Made by a program: the position numbers and the translations under genes. Of a DNA stretch of 64,000 nucleotides, positions 26,122 through 37,042 are shown piece after piece; the first letter of the stretch is position 1; each line of letters opens with the position of its first letter. The notes beneath the pieces are model-generated. The model saw only the letters and a list, made by a program, of their open reading frames with translations, made no database searches and had not been told where the DNA came from. Origin of the DNA: Mycobacterium sp. DL440 (GTDB taxonomy: Bacteria; Actinomycetota; Actinomycetes; Mycobacteriales; Mycobacteriaceae); contig NZ_CP050191.1 of assembly GCF_011745145.1 (NCBI RefSeq), forward strand, positions 6,317,855 through 6,381,854. Direction: 5' to 3'.

Positions 26122-26400
26122 ATGAAGAAGTCGGCAGGGGTGTTGTTCTCGGCGTTGGCTGTCGGCCTCGCGCTCGTCGGGTGTTCTCCCGCGATCACCG
26201 GTGGTGACACCAAGTGCAAGGACTTCATCGGGCAGGACGAGAAGACGCAGGACGAAGCGGTGGGCAAGATGCTCAAGGATGAGAAGGGCAGCGATGCGGC
26301 CCAACTCGAGATCACCGGAACCCGGCTGGCGGTGCAGGCCTTCTGCCAGACGGTGGGCAAGCAGGACTCCAAGATCAAGGAAGCCCCGCACCTGAGCTGA
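26122..26400 (+). CDS. Small lipoprotein, possibly HdeA-like
   Basis: 92 residues from ATG 26122 (a TTG three codons upstream is possible and better spaced from AGAGG). Lipoprotein signal with lipobox LVG-C21. The mature part has two Cys, C32 and C75, in the pattern CKDF...Q..AV......FC, which resembles the small periplasmic acid-stress chaperone HdeA with its single disulfide. This is a weak resemblance by eye. It is flanked by minus-strand genes on both sides, so it has its own promoter. Confidence 0.7.
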   Translation: MKKSAGVLFSALAVGLALVGCSPAITGGDTKCKDFIGQDEKTQDEAVGKMLKDEKGSDAAQLEITGTRLAVQAFCQTVGKQDSKIKEAPHLS

Positions 26401-26410
26401 CGGGCAGGCT

Positions 26411-26860
26411 TTAGATCGGGTCCAGCCGGAACACCGGGCAGCGTCCGGCGAGGGCCTCGAACTCGTCGGGGTTGGGCCCGGTCACCAGCCCGGCGTTGCG
26501 CATGAACCCCACCCCGGTCGGAACCAGGACAGGGAACTGACGCAACAGCGGCCGGGCCTGCTCGACGGGGATTTCCACCACACGGACCCGCTGGTCACGG
26601 CGGCCCTGGTGCACGGTGGCCTCACCGGCAGCGCGGGCATTGGCCGCCCAATCGCCCTTCGGCAGCCCGCCGACGATGTAGCGGTGACCCTCGACGGTCA
26701 TCGGAGTGACCGGCGTCGACCGGGGTTTACCGGACTTGCGGCCCGTTACGGTCAGCACGACGGGACCCTTGTCACCGCCGACGCCGAGCTTGTTCAGCCC
26801 GATCATCACCTTGTTGACGTACTTCAACCACCACGGCGGCTTGATGCGGTCGTCAGCCAT
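26411..26860 (-). CDS. Deazaflavin (F420)-dependent nitroreductase-family protein, Ddn-like
   Basis: 149 residues of the split-barrel Ddn/FDOR family. Seen: PVVLTVTGRKSGKPRSTPVTP, the F420-phosphate-binding region, then HRYIVGGLPKGDWAANARAAGEATVHQG, in parts, typical of the family. These enzymes use reduced F420 for quinone or nitro reduction; M. tuberculosis Ddn activates nitroimidazole prodrugs. Cofactor use is inferred. It is 10 bp downstream of the HAD gene, so likely the same operon. Convergent with the lipoprotein gene. Confidence 0.85.
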   Translation of the reverse strand: MADDRIKPPWWLKYVNKVMIGLNKLGVGGDKGPVVLTVTGRKSGKPRSTPVTPMTVEGHRYIVGGLPKGDWAANARAAGEATVHQGRRDQRVRVVEIPVEQARPLLRQFPVLVPTGVGFMRNAGLVTGPNPDEFEALAGRCPVFRLDPI

Positions 26861-26869
26861 GACCCCACA

Positions 26870-27559
26870 CTAGGCGCGGATACCGACACCCTGCAGGGCC
26901 GCGACCAGCCCGTCGGGTCGCTCGGCGGTGGGCAGCGGGTCGACCAGCGCGAACCGGCAACCCACCGCACGGGCGCCGCCGTCGGCCTCCTCGCTGTCGC
27001 CCACCATCAGCGCGTCCTGAGCCGGCACGCCGAGGCGCTGCAGCGCGGTGGTGAAAATCGCCGGGTCGGGTTTGACTGCACCCACTTCGAAGGACAGCAC
27101 GAACTCGTCGACGTGCTCGGTGGCGCCGATCGCCGTGAAGGCCGGACGCACATCGAACGCGATATTGGAGACGACGGCCGTCCGGAATCCTTGTGCCTTC
27201 AGGCTTTTGATGACGCGTGCGGTGTCCGGATAGGCAGTCCAGCTGGCCGGATCGATCACCCGGTTGTACAGCGATTCGGCGTGGTGGTCGGCCAATCCGG
27301 ATTCCCGCAGCACGTGCAGATAGGCCTCACGGTGCAGATGCGGCGCCAGGTCGCGGTTCGCCCAGGCCCGGTACTGCTCGTCGGTCATCGTCACGGACCG
27401 CCCGGTCGGGGCGGTGAGCCGGCGCATCAACTCGGCCTGGACGTGCCCGTCGACCTCGCGTTCGTCTACGACGATCCCGGTGAACCAGCTGTCCTGTTCC
27501 TCGAGGCGGAACAGGGTCCCGGAGAAGTCGAACAACACAGCCGCCACCATGTCCGCCAT
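26870..27559 (-). CDS. HAD-family hydrolase
   Basis: 229 residues. Motif I reads D11-F-S-G-T, so the nucleophile Asp is present while the usual second Asp (DxD) is Ser13; motif II is VVSNIAFDV, motif III Lys is in VKPDPAIF, and motif IV is VGDSEEADGGARAVG. The alpha-helical cap lies between motif I and II. With DxS instead of DxD the acid/base residue is missing, which in the family can mean haloacid- or phosphonate-type chemistry or low phosphatase activity. Substrate unknown. Confidence 0.82.
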   Translation of the reverse strand: MADMVAAVLFDFSGTLFRLEEQDSWFTGIVVDEREVDGHVQAELMRRLTAPTGRSVTMTDEQYRAWANRDLAPHLHREAYLHVLRESGLADHHAESLYNRVIDPASWTAYPDTARVIKSLKAQGFRTAVVSNIAFDVRPAFTAIGATEHVDEFVLSFEVGAVKPDPAIFTTALQRLGVPAQDALMVGDSEEADGGARAVGCRFALVDPLPTAERPDGLVAALQGVGIRA

Positions 27560-27590
27560 CGTGCCAGGACGGGCTGGAGAATCTGCGAGT

Positions 27591-27629
27591 CTGCTGGGCC
27601 CCTCCCGCTTGCGGGGGACCGCTCGGCAG
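27591..27629. terminator. Hairpin between fadD8-like and HAD genes
   Basis: An outer CTGC/GCAG pair (27591-27594 with 27626-27629) encloses a GC-rich stem with CCCGC (27604-27608) facing GCGGG (27611-27615) and flanking GGCCCC/GGGACC-like runs. It lies after the stop of the minus-strand acyl-CoA ligase. No T-run, so it may be a rho-type or intrinsic-like terminator, or a dispersed element. Confidence 0.4.
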
Positions 27630-27635
27630 AGAAAC

Positions 27636-29246
27636 TCAGCCGATCGCGCGGGCAGCGCCCTCCCAGAACTGCGCCCGGACGGCCTTCTTGTCGGGCTTGC
27701 CGAGCGCGGTCACCGGCACGGAGTCGACGACGATCACCTGCTTGGGTGATTGCACGGAGCCCTTGCGGTCCTTGACCGCGGCCTGGATCTCGGCGGTCAC
27801 CGTGGCCACGGCCGTCTCGTCGGAGGCGGCGTCGGGACGCAGCACGATCACCGCGGTCACGGCCTCACCCCACTTCTCGTCCGGGGTGCCGATCACGCAG
27901 ACCTGTGCCACCGAAGGATGTTCGGCCACAACGTCTTCCACCTCACGCGGGAACACATTGAACCCACCGGTGATGATCATGTCCTTGACGCGGTCGACGA
28001 TGAACCAGTAGCCGTCCTCGTCCTCGCGGGCCATGTCACCGGTGCGCAGCCAGCCGTCCTTGAAGGTATCCGCGGTCGCCTCGGGCAGTTTCCAATATCC
28101 GCCGGCCAGCAGCGGCCCGGACACGCAGATCTCGCCGACCTCGCCCTGGGGCACCGGGTTGCCCTCGGCGTCCAACAAAGCCGTCCGTGCGAACAGCGTG
28201 GGCCGGCCGCAGGAGGTCAGCCGCTTCTCGTCGTGGTCCTTCTTGCCCAGGTACGAGATCACCATCGGCGCCTCGGACTGGCCGTAGTACTGCGCGAAGA
28301 TCGGCCCGAAGCGCTTGAGCGCCTCGGCCAGCCGCACCGGGTTCATCGCGGAGGCGCCGTAGTAGACGGTCTCCAGCGAGGACAAGTCGCGGGTGTGTGA
28401 ATCCGGGTGATCCATCAGCGCATAGATCATCGACGGCACCAGCATGGTCGCGGTGATGCGACGCTCCTCGATGACCCGCAGCACCTCGGCAGGGTCGAAT
28501 TTGGGCAGCACGATCATCTCGCCGCCCTTGACGATGGTCGGCACGAAGAATGCCGCACCGGCGTGCGACAGCGGCGTGCACATCAGGAAGCGCGGGTTCT
28601 CGGGCCACTCCCACTCGGCGAGCTGGATCGTGGTCATGGTGTTGATCGAGCGCACCGTGCCCATCACGCCCTTGGGCTTACCGGTGGTGCCGCCGGTGTA
28701 GGTGAGCCCGCCGACGTGTTCGGGATCAAGTTCGGCGGCGACGAGGGGCGCCGGGGCGTACTTGGCGGCCTCGGCGGTGAGGTCGGCGACGGATGCGTCG
28801 GCGGCGGCCAGCGCTTCGGGCACCGGGCCGATGGTCAGAACCTGGCGGAGCGACGGCACCTTCTCCAGCAATCCGACGGCCCGCTCCACGAATGCGGGTG
28901 TGGGGTCGATGATGAGGGTCGTCACCTCGGCGTCGGCCAGCACGTAGGCGTGGTCGTCCAGCGAGCCGAGAGGGTGTAGTGCGGTGCGACGGTAGCCCTG
29001 GGTCTGGCCCGCGCCGATGATCATCAGCACCTCGGGCCGGTTCAGTGACAGCAGGCCGACGCCTTCGCCGCTGCCTGCGCCGAGCGCTTCGAAGGCCTGA
29101 ATGTACTGGCTGATGCGTTCCGCGAGCTCGCCACCGGTCAGTGTGGTGTCGCCGAGGAACAGCACGGGCTTGTCTTTGTTGCGTTTGAGCGCGCCGACCG
29201 TGAGGTGGCCGGAATGGATGGGATGGTGCAGCAGCGCATCACTCAT
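27636..29246 (-). CDS. fadD8: Fatty-acyl-CoA ligase, FadD8-like
   Basis: 536 residues from ATG 29246. Adenylate-forming enzyme: P-loop YTGGTTGKPKG at 183-193, YYGQSEAP in the A5 position, LRTGD with the ribose-binding Asp, VKDMIITGGFNVFPREVED hinge, and C-terminal ALGKPDKKAVR with the catalytic Lys. It would form an acyl-CoA from a carboxylate, ATP and CoA. By gene order it corresponds to Rv0551c (fadD8). Chain length cannot be judged. Confidence 0.85.
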   Translation of the reverse strand: MSDALLHHPIHSGHLTVGALKRNKDKPVLFLGDTTLTGGELAERISQYIQAFEALGAGSGEGVGLLSLNRPEVLMIIGAGQTQGYRRTALHPLGSLDDHAYVLADAEVTTLIIDPTPAFVERAVGLLEKVPSLRQVLTIGPVPEALAAADASVADLTAEAAKYAPAPLVAAELDPEHVGGLTYTGGTTGKPKGVMGTVRSINTMTTIQLAEWEWPENPRFLMCTPLSHAGAAFFVPTIVKGGEMIVLPKFDPAEVLRVIEERRITATMLVPSMIYALMDHPDSHTRDLSSLETVYYGASAMNPVRLAEALKRFGPIFAQYYGQSEAPMVISYLGKKDHDEKRLTSCGRPTLFARTALLDAEGNPVPQGEVGEICVSGPLLAGGYWKLPEATADTFKDGWLRTGDMAREDEDGYWFIVDRVKDMIITGGFNVFPREVEDVVAEHPSVAQVCVIGTPDEKWGEAVTAVIVLRPDAASDETAVATVTAEIQAAVKDRKGSVQSPKQVIVVDSVPVTALGKPDKKAVRAQFWEGAARAIG

Positions 29247-29562
29247 GGGGTCCAGATTAGAACGTGTTCCAGAAAGTGTGGAGTCGATCCCCCATTGTGG
29301 GCGTAACACGAGGTCATCGAAGGCCGAAATACAGGTAGTGCGGTACTCGTGTCGACGCAGTTCGCGCTGCCTAATGTCTCAGATGTGGGGGGCGGGAGCC
29401 AGGCCCCGGCGGGTTAGGGACCGCCGGGGCCTGTGCCCGGATCAGCGGTTGGCGGCCTCACGGGCCGGGCGGGCCAGCTTCTCATGGCTCCAGAATCTTT
29501 TTGAGGTTTTTCGAATCCGCAGGCCAAGCGGTCCTTAGACATCGCGGATAGATGTGGATTTC
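29247..29562. other. 316-bp intergenic region with hairpin and possible gene remnant
   Basis: Divergent gap between fadD8 and a plus-strand membrane protein. It contains a perfect 13-bp hairpin at 29400-29433 and, on the minus strand, a short open stretch ending in a stop at 29442-29444 that looks like the tail of a lost gene. No complete gene is visible. Confidence 0.5.
29400..29433 (-). terminator. Orphan 13-bp hairpin
   Basis: CAGGCCCCGGCGG (29400-29412) pairs perfectly with CCGCCGGGGCCTG (29421-29433), loop 8 nt. On the minus strand it begins 9 nt after a TGA (29444-29442) preceded by codons that read EKLARPAREAANR, which looks like a real C terminus. No intact gene precedes it, so it may be the terminator of a deleted gene. 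Confidence 0.5.
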
Positions 29563-30717
29563 ATGATCAACAAGACGGGGTGGCAGGTGGCCGGCGCGCT
29601 GGCGGTGGTGGTGCTGTCGGTCGGCGGCATATTCGCGATGACCAGGTGGACGTCGCGACCCATGGTCGCCGTGGGCCCGGTCGTCGGCTACGGGATGGTG
29701 CGCGATCAGGACGCCGTGCTGGTCGCCTACGGCCGGACCGGCGGGACGATCGGCCCGCCATTCGGTTCCAGCGACACCTGGCAGGAACGGGTGGCCGCGG
29801 TCTCCGTGGATAGCGGCGAGCTGCTGTGGGACGTTCAGCTGCATGACAGCAAGGGGTGGGAGCGCGGCGTGCTCGCGGTGTCCGACGGGCTGGCCTATAT
29901 CGCGACCGATGAGGGGCTGTCGGTGATCAAGGTCGAGGACGGCACTGTCGTTGTGGGTGACATCGGCGACGATTACGTCGAGTCCTTCAACGGCTACAAT
30001 GTCGATCCGCACATCAATGCCGTTGTCGCGCTGACTGATTCCGGGGCGGTCGAGGCGGTGCCGCTGGGGACGACGGAGCCCGCTCCGGTCACCGACGATA
30101 TCGCCGAGGCCTGGCGCACCACGCTGATCGGCGACTCCTCTCCGACGGCTGACTCGGATTTCGGCATCATCAACGTCGACCCGACCGCGATGCCGGACGG
30201 CATGGTGCTGCCCGATGGCACCACCATCTCGATACCCAAGCCGTACCGATCGCCGGATCCGCAGCTGATGCGCGACGGCAAGGTGCTCGCCCGGCTCGAC
30301 GGCCTCACCAAGAAGGAGCTGGTGTACGAGGTGGTCCGCACCCCGGCCGCACTGGCCACGCCTGCGCAGCTCAAAGAGGGCACCGACAGTCATTACCATT
30401 CGTCGGCTGTCCCGCTCGGTATCGACCACGGTGTGGTGCTGGTCGGCGGCGAGCTGGCCGACGATCCGCGTGTCGACGAGTTGAGGCTGTACGACATCGA
30501 TACCGGCGAAACCCTCGCGGTGATCGGCGGGCTCGACGGCTACGTACGGGCCACCGCGACTCCGCAGGGGGCGATCCTGGTCATTGCGGCTGCGGAGGAT
30601 TCCGGCCTGGACGACGACCGGCTGATCATCGTCCGTCCGGACGGACGGACCACGATGACTCAGATCGGCGACACGGATTTCTGGGGACGCACGCGGGCAA
30701 ACGTCACGACGCTCTAG
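29563..30717 (+). CDS. Membrane-anchored beta-propeller-like protein, function unknown
   Basis: 384 residues from ATG 29563 (GTG 29554 is possible). One N-terminal membrane segment (about 8-28, VAGALAVVVLSVGGIFAM) followed by an extracytoplasmic domain with repeated strand pairs such as AAVSVDSGELLWDVQ, GLAYIATDEGLSVIKVEDG and RLYDIDTGETLAVIGGLDG, like PQQ-type or YncE-like propellers. No catalytic motif recognised. It ends 9 bp before the amidohydrolase gene and may be co-transcribed with it. Confidence 0.75.
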   Translation: MINKTGWQVAGALAVVVLSVGGIFAMTRWTSRPMVAVGPVVGYGMVRDQDAVLVAYGRTGGTIGPPFGSSDTWQERVAAVSVDSGELLWDVQLHDSKGWERGVLAVSDGLAYIATDEGLSVIKVEDGTVVVGDIGDDYVESFNGYNVDPHINAVVALTDSGAVEAVPLGTTEPAPVTDDIAEAWRTTLIGDSSPTADSDFGIINVDPTAMPDGMVLPDGTTISIPKPYRSPDPQLMRDGKVLARLDGLTKKELVYEVVRTPAALATPAQLKEGTDSHYHSSAVPLGIDHGVVLVGGELADDPRVDELRLYDIDTGETLAVIGGLDGYVRATATPQGAILVIAAAEDSGLDDDRLIIVRPDGRTTMTQIGDTDFWGRTRANVTTL

Positions 30718-30726
30718 CATCCGGGC

Positions 30727-32346
30727 ATGGCCAGCCTGATCGAGTCCGCCGATCTCGTCCTCTACGGAACCATTCTCACGGTCGCCGACACGCACCCCAC
30801 TGCCGAGGCGCTCGCGGTGTCCAAAGGTCGCATCGTCGCGGTCGGGTCCCGGTCCGAGGTGGCGGCCTGGGTCGGCCCCGACACCGACGTCCGCGAGGTC
30901 GACGGCTGTGTCATGCCGGGTTTCGTTGAGGCGCACGGTCATCCGTTGATGGAGGCGGTGGCGCTGTCCGGCCGCATCGTCGACATCCGGCCGGTGACCC
31001 TGTCCACCGCGCAGGAGGTGCTCGACGCGATCGGTGCCGAGGTGGCCAGACGCGGGGCCGACGGCGCATTTCTGAACGGCTGGGATCCGCTGCTGCAGCA
31101 CGGGTTGCCCGACCCCACCCTGGCCTGGTTGGACGGCATCGCGTCCGAGACACCGTTGGTGATCGTGCACAACTCAGGTCACAAGGCCTTCTTCAACAGC
31201 GCGGCTGCCCGCCGCGCCGGACTCACCAGGGATACCCCGAACCCGAAGGGGGCCAAGTATGGCCGCGCGGCCGACGGCGAGCTCGACGGCACCGCGGAGG
31301 AGACGGCGGCGGTGTTTCCACTGCTCGGCGATGCCATCTCGGTCACTGACTATCCGGCGATGCTGACCGCCGAATGCGCGCGGCTGAACCGTGCCGGGCT
31401 GACGACGTGTTCGGAGATGGCGTTCGACCCGATGTTCCGGCCGCTGCTCGCCCAGCTGCACGACCAGCTGACGGTGCGGTTGCGCACCTATGAGATGTCC
31501 ACCGCTTCACTGCATACCGACGCTGAGCCATTCGACGGTGACGACATCGTGCGCCAGGTCGGTATCAAGATCTGGGTCGACGGGTCACCGTGGATCGGCA
31601 ATATCGACCTGACGTTCCCGTACCTGGATACCGACGCCACCCGAACCATCGGCGTGGTGCCCGGCTCCTGCGGGCACGCCAACTACACCAAAGAGCAGCT
31701 CACCGAGATCGTCGGCACGTTCTTCCCGCAGGGCTGGCAGCTGGCCTGCCACGTGCACGGCGACGCCGGCGTCGACACGATCCTCGACGTCTACGAAGAC
31801 GCCCTGCGCGCGCATCCCCGTGACGATCACCGGCTGCGACTGGAACACGTCGGCGCCATCACGCCGGAACAGTTACGGCGAGCCCACGATCTCGGTGTCA
31901 CGTGCAGCCTGTTCGTCGACCACCTGCACTACTGGGGCGACATCCTTGTCGACGGGCTGTTCGGCCCCGAGCACGGCGGACGCTGGATGCCCGCCGGTTC
32001 GGCCGTCGCCACCGGCATGCGGATCTCGCTGCACAACGATCCGCCGGTCACCCCGGAGGAACCGCTGCGCAACATCAGCGTGGCCGTCACGCGGACCGCA
32101 CCGAGCGGGCGCGTCCTGGCGCCCGAGGAGCGGCTCACCGTGGCGCAGGGGATTCGGGCGCAGACCATCGATGCGGCGTGGCAGTTGTTCGCCGACAACG
32201 TGATCGGCTCGCTCGAGGTGGGCAAGTACGCCGACTTGGTGATCGTGTCGGCGGACCCCCGGTCGACGCCCCCGGAGGGCATCGCCGACCTGGAGGTACA
32301 GGCCACATTCCTGGCGGGGCGGCAGGTTTATCCGAAAGCCGGTTGA
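30727..32346 (+). CDS. Amidohydrolase, YtcJ-like (Rv0552-like)
   Basis: 539 residues. Metal-dependent hydrolase of the amidohydrolase superfamily, YtcJ branch: E-A-H70-G-H72 after strand 1, a metal-ligand candidate Lys or Glu in IKIWVDGSPW, ACHVHGDAGVD and RLEHVG histidines, and a C-terminal composite sandwich domain with EVGKYADLVIVSADP. These enzymes act on exocyclic amides or N-acyl compounds; substrate unknown. Counterpart of Rv0552 by position. Confidence 0.88.
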   Translation: MASLIESADLVLYGTILTVADTHPTAEALAVSKGRIVAVGSRSEVAAWVGPDTDVREVDGCVMPGFVEAHGHPLMEAVALSGRIVDIRPVTLSTAQEVLDAIGAEVARRGADGAFLNGWDPLLQHGLPDPTLAWLDGIASETPLVIVHNSGHKAFFNSAAARRAGLTRDTPNPKGAKYGRAADGELDGTAEETAAVFPLLGDAISVTDYPAMLTAECARLNRAGLTTCSEMAFDPMFRPLLAQLHDQLTVRLRTYEMSTASLHTDAEPFDGDDIVRQVGIKIWVDGSPWIGNIDLTFPYLDTDATRTIGVVPGSCGHANYTKEQLTEIVGTFFPQGWQLACHVHGDAGVDTILDVYEDALRAHPRDDHRLRLEHVGAITPEQLRRAHDLGVTCSLFVDHLHYWGDILVDGLFGPEHGGRWMPAGSAVATGMRISLHNDPPVTPEEPLRNISVAVTRTAPSGRVLAPEERLTVAQGIRAQTIDAAWQLFADNVIGSLEVGKYADLVIVSADPRSTPPEGIADLEVQATFLAGRQVYPKAG

Positions 32347-32375
32347 CCGTCCGCGCGTCGTGGCACGCTCGGGGC

Positions 32376-34981
<2,606 letters not shown>

Positions 34982-35007
34982 CCGCGTTGGGCATCATTGA
35001 CGGCGTG

Positions 35008-35970
35008 ATGGACACGGCGCCGGCGTTGGGCGACCTCTTGGACCGCCTGCATGTCGTGGCCTTGCCGATGCGGGTTCGCTTCCGCGGCATCACCGTTCGT
35101 GAGGTGGCGCTGATCGACGGCCCGGCCGGCTGGGGGGAGTTCGGCGCATTCCTCGAATACGAACCGTCCGAGGCCGCGGCTTGGCTGGCCGCCGGGATCG
35201 AGGCCGCGTACCGGCTACCACCGGCGGTCCACCGTGATCGCATCCCGATCAACGCCACCGTGCCCGCGGTCCCGGCCGCCCAGGTGCCCGACGTACTTGC
35301 CCGCTTCCCCGGTGCCCGCACAGCGAAGGTCAAGGTCGCCGAGCCCGGTCAGACGCTGGTCGACGACGTCGCGCGCGTCAACGCCGTCCGCGCACAGGTT
35401 CCGGTGGTGCGGGTGGATGCCAATGGCGGTTGGACGGTCCAGGAGGCCGTGGACGCCGCCGCAGCGCTGACCGCCGACGGGCCGCTGGAGTATCTGGAGC
35501 AGCCGTGCGCGACCGTCGACGAGTTGGCCGCACTGCGCCGGCAGGTGGCGGTGCCGATCGCCGCTGACGAGTCGATCCGCAAGGCGTCTGATCCGCTGCG
35601 GGTGGTTCGGGCCCGCGCCGCCGACGTCGCGGTGCTCAAGGTGGCGCCGCTGGGCGGTGTGTCACGGATGCTCGGCATCGCCGCACAGATCGATATCCCG
35701 ATCGTGGTGTCCAGTGCACTGGATTCCGCGGTGGGTATCGCGCGCGGACTGTTGGCTGCCGCGGCATTGCCCTCGCTGCACCATGCCTGCGGGCTGGGCA
35801 CGGGCGGATTCTTCGTCGAGGACGTCGCCGGGGTTCCTGCGCCGGTCGACGGCTACCTATCCGTCGGGACCGTGGTGCCGGATCCCTCACGGCTGTCCGC
35901 GTTGGCCGCGACGCCGGAGCGACGGCAATGGTGGATCGAGCGAGTACGGGAGTGCTACCCGCTGATATAG
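35008..35970 (+). CDS. menC: o-Succinylbenzoate synthase MenC
   Basis: 320 residues from ATG 35008 (GTG 35005 directly before). Enolase-superfamily enzyme dehydrating SHCHC to o-succinylbenzoate. Catalytic set visible: K107-V-K109, metal ligands D137, E164 and D187, and K211 in LKVAPLGG. It corresponds to Rv0553. The upstream frame to 34684 overlaps the antigen 85-like gene and is rejected. Confidence 0.93.
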   Translation: MDTAPALGDLLDRLHVVALPMRVRFRGITVREVALIDGPAGWGEFGAFLEYEPSEAAAWLAAGIEAAYRLPPAVHRDRIPINATVPAVPAAQVPDVLARFPGARTAKVKVAEPGQTLVDDVARVNAVRAQVPVVRVDANGGWTVQEAVDAAAALTADGPLEYLEQPCATVDELAALRRQVAVPIAADESIRKASDPLRVVRARAADVAVLKVAPLGGVSRMLGIAAQIDIPIVVSSALDSAVGIARGLLAAAALPSLHHACGLGTGGFFVEDVAGVPAPVDGYLSVGTVVPDPSRLSALAATPERRQWWIERVRECYPLI

Positions 35971-36035
35971 CTCATGTCCTGATTTGTGGGGTGCATGACG
36001 TAGACGCCATCGCCGAGGTCGCGAACACTGAAGAC

Positions 36036-37028
36036 GTGTCACGATCGGTGGTGATCCTGGGCTACGCCGGGGTGCAGGCATTGGACCTGGTGGGGCCCTT
36101 CGACGTGTTCTCCACCGTCACGCTGGCCCTGACCGGTCTGGGCCAGCCCGGCGGCTATGCCGTAACGGTGGCCTCGGTGGACGGTCAGCCCGTCACCACG
36201 CTTACGGGGTTGGAGTTCGTCGCCGCACCGCTGCCTGACCCGCACGGTCCGATCGACACCATCGTCATCCCAGGCGGTATCGGTGCCGACGCGGCCCGGG
36301 CCAACCCGGCGGTCATCGACTGGATCCGCACCGCCGCGCACAACGCCCGCCGCGTCGTCAGCGTCTGTACGGGCGCGTTCCTGGCCGCCCAGGCCGGACT
36401 GCTCGACGGTTGCGCCGCCACCACCCACTGGTCCGCGGCCCGCCGGATGGCTGACGAATTTCCCGAGGTGGCAGTCGATCCCGAACCGATCTTCGTCAGA
36501 AGCTCGGAGCGTGTATGGACGGCGGCCGGGGTGACCGCAGGCATCGATCTGGCGTTGTCGCTCGTCGAGGACGACTACGGCACCGATATCGCCCAGACCG
36601 TGGCTCGGTACCTGGTGCTCTACCTGCGCCGGCCCGGTGGCCAGACACAGTTCGCCGCGCCGGTCTGGATGCCGCGGGCCAAACGTGCCCCGATCCGCGA
36701 GGTGCAGGAATCCATCGAAGTTGAACCCGGTGGGGCACATAGCATTTCTGACCTGGCTCGGCGTGCGGCGATGAGCCCACGGCACTTCACCAGGGTGTTC
36801 ACCGACGAGGTCGGTGAAGCGCCCGGCGCCTACGTGGAGCGCATCCGCACCGACGCCGCGCGACGCCAGCTCGAGGAGTCCGACGACACCGTCACGGTCA
36901 TCGCCACCCGCTGCGGTTTCGGCACAGCCGAGACCATGCGACGCAATTTCGTTCGGCGCCTCGGCATTTCACCTGACCAATATCGAAAGACTTCCGCGCA
37001 CGCGAGGAGCACGGATTTAACCGCCTGA
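36036..37028 (+). CDS. GlxA-type AraC regulator with DJ-1/PfpI domain
   Basis: 330 residues from GTG 36036 (GTG 35991 is an alternative). Residues 1-190: DJ-1/PfpI-like sensor domain with C111 in SVCTGAFLAAQAGLLDG at the nucleophile-elbow site. Residues 220-325: two AraC helix-turn-helix motifs (SISDLARRAAMSPRHFTRVF and VTVIATRCGFGTAETMRRNF). It is 14 bp upstream of a stand-alone DJ-1/PfpI enzyme, which it probably controls. Inserted between menC and bpoC relative to M. tuberculosis. Confidence 0.9.
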   Translation: MSRSVVILGYAGVQALDLVGPFDVFSTVTLALTGLGQPGGYAVTVASVDGQPVTTLTGLEFVAAPLPDPHGPIDTIVIPGGIGADAARANPAVIDWIRTAAHNARRVVSVCTGAFLAAQAGLLDGCAATTHWSAARRMADEFPEVAVDPEPIFVRSSERVWTAAGVTAGIDLALSLVEDDYGTDIAQTVARYLVLYLRRPGGQTQFAAPVWMPRAKRAPIREVQESIEVEPGGAHSISDLARRAAMSPRHFTRVFTDEVGEAPGAYVERIRTDAARRQLEESDDTVTVIATRCGFGTAETMRRNFVRRLGISPDQYRKTSAHARSTDLTA

Positions 37029-37042
37029 GAGGAACGACAACC

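Noticed and set aside
24712..26400. Long open frame (562 codons) on the plus strand
   Set aside because: Most of it is the antisense of menB and the SDR; only its end, from 26122, is a real gene (the small lipoprotein).
29482..31170. Long open frame (562 codons) on the minus strand
   Set aside because: Antisense of the propeller-like protein and amidohydrolase, which have clear domain motifs; the frame has none and is rich in Arg, His, Asp and Gly as typical for shadows in GC-rich DNA.
31902..32375. Upstream extension of the acyl-CoA synthetase
   Set aside because: Lies in the amidohydrolase gene in another frame; Arg-rich without motifs.
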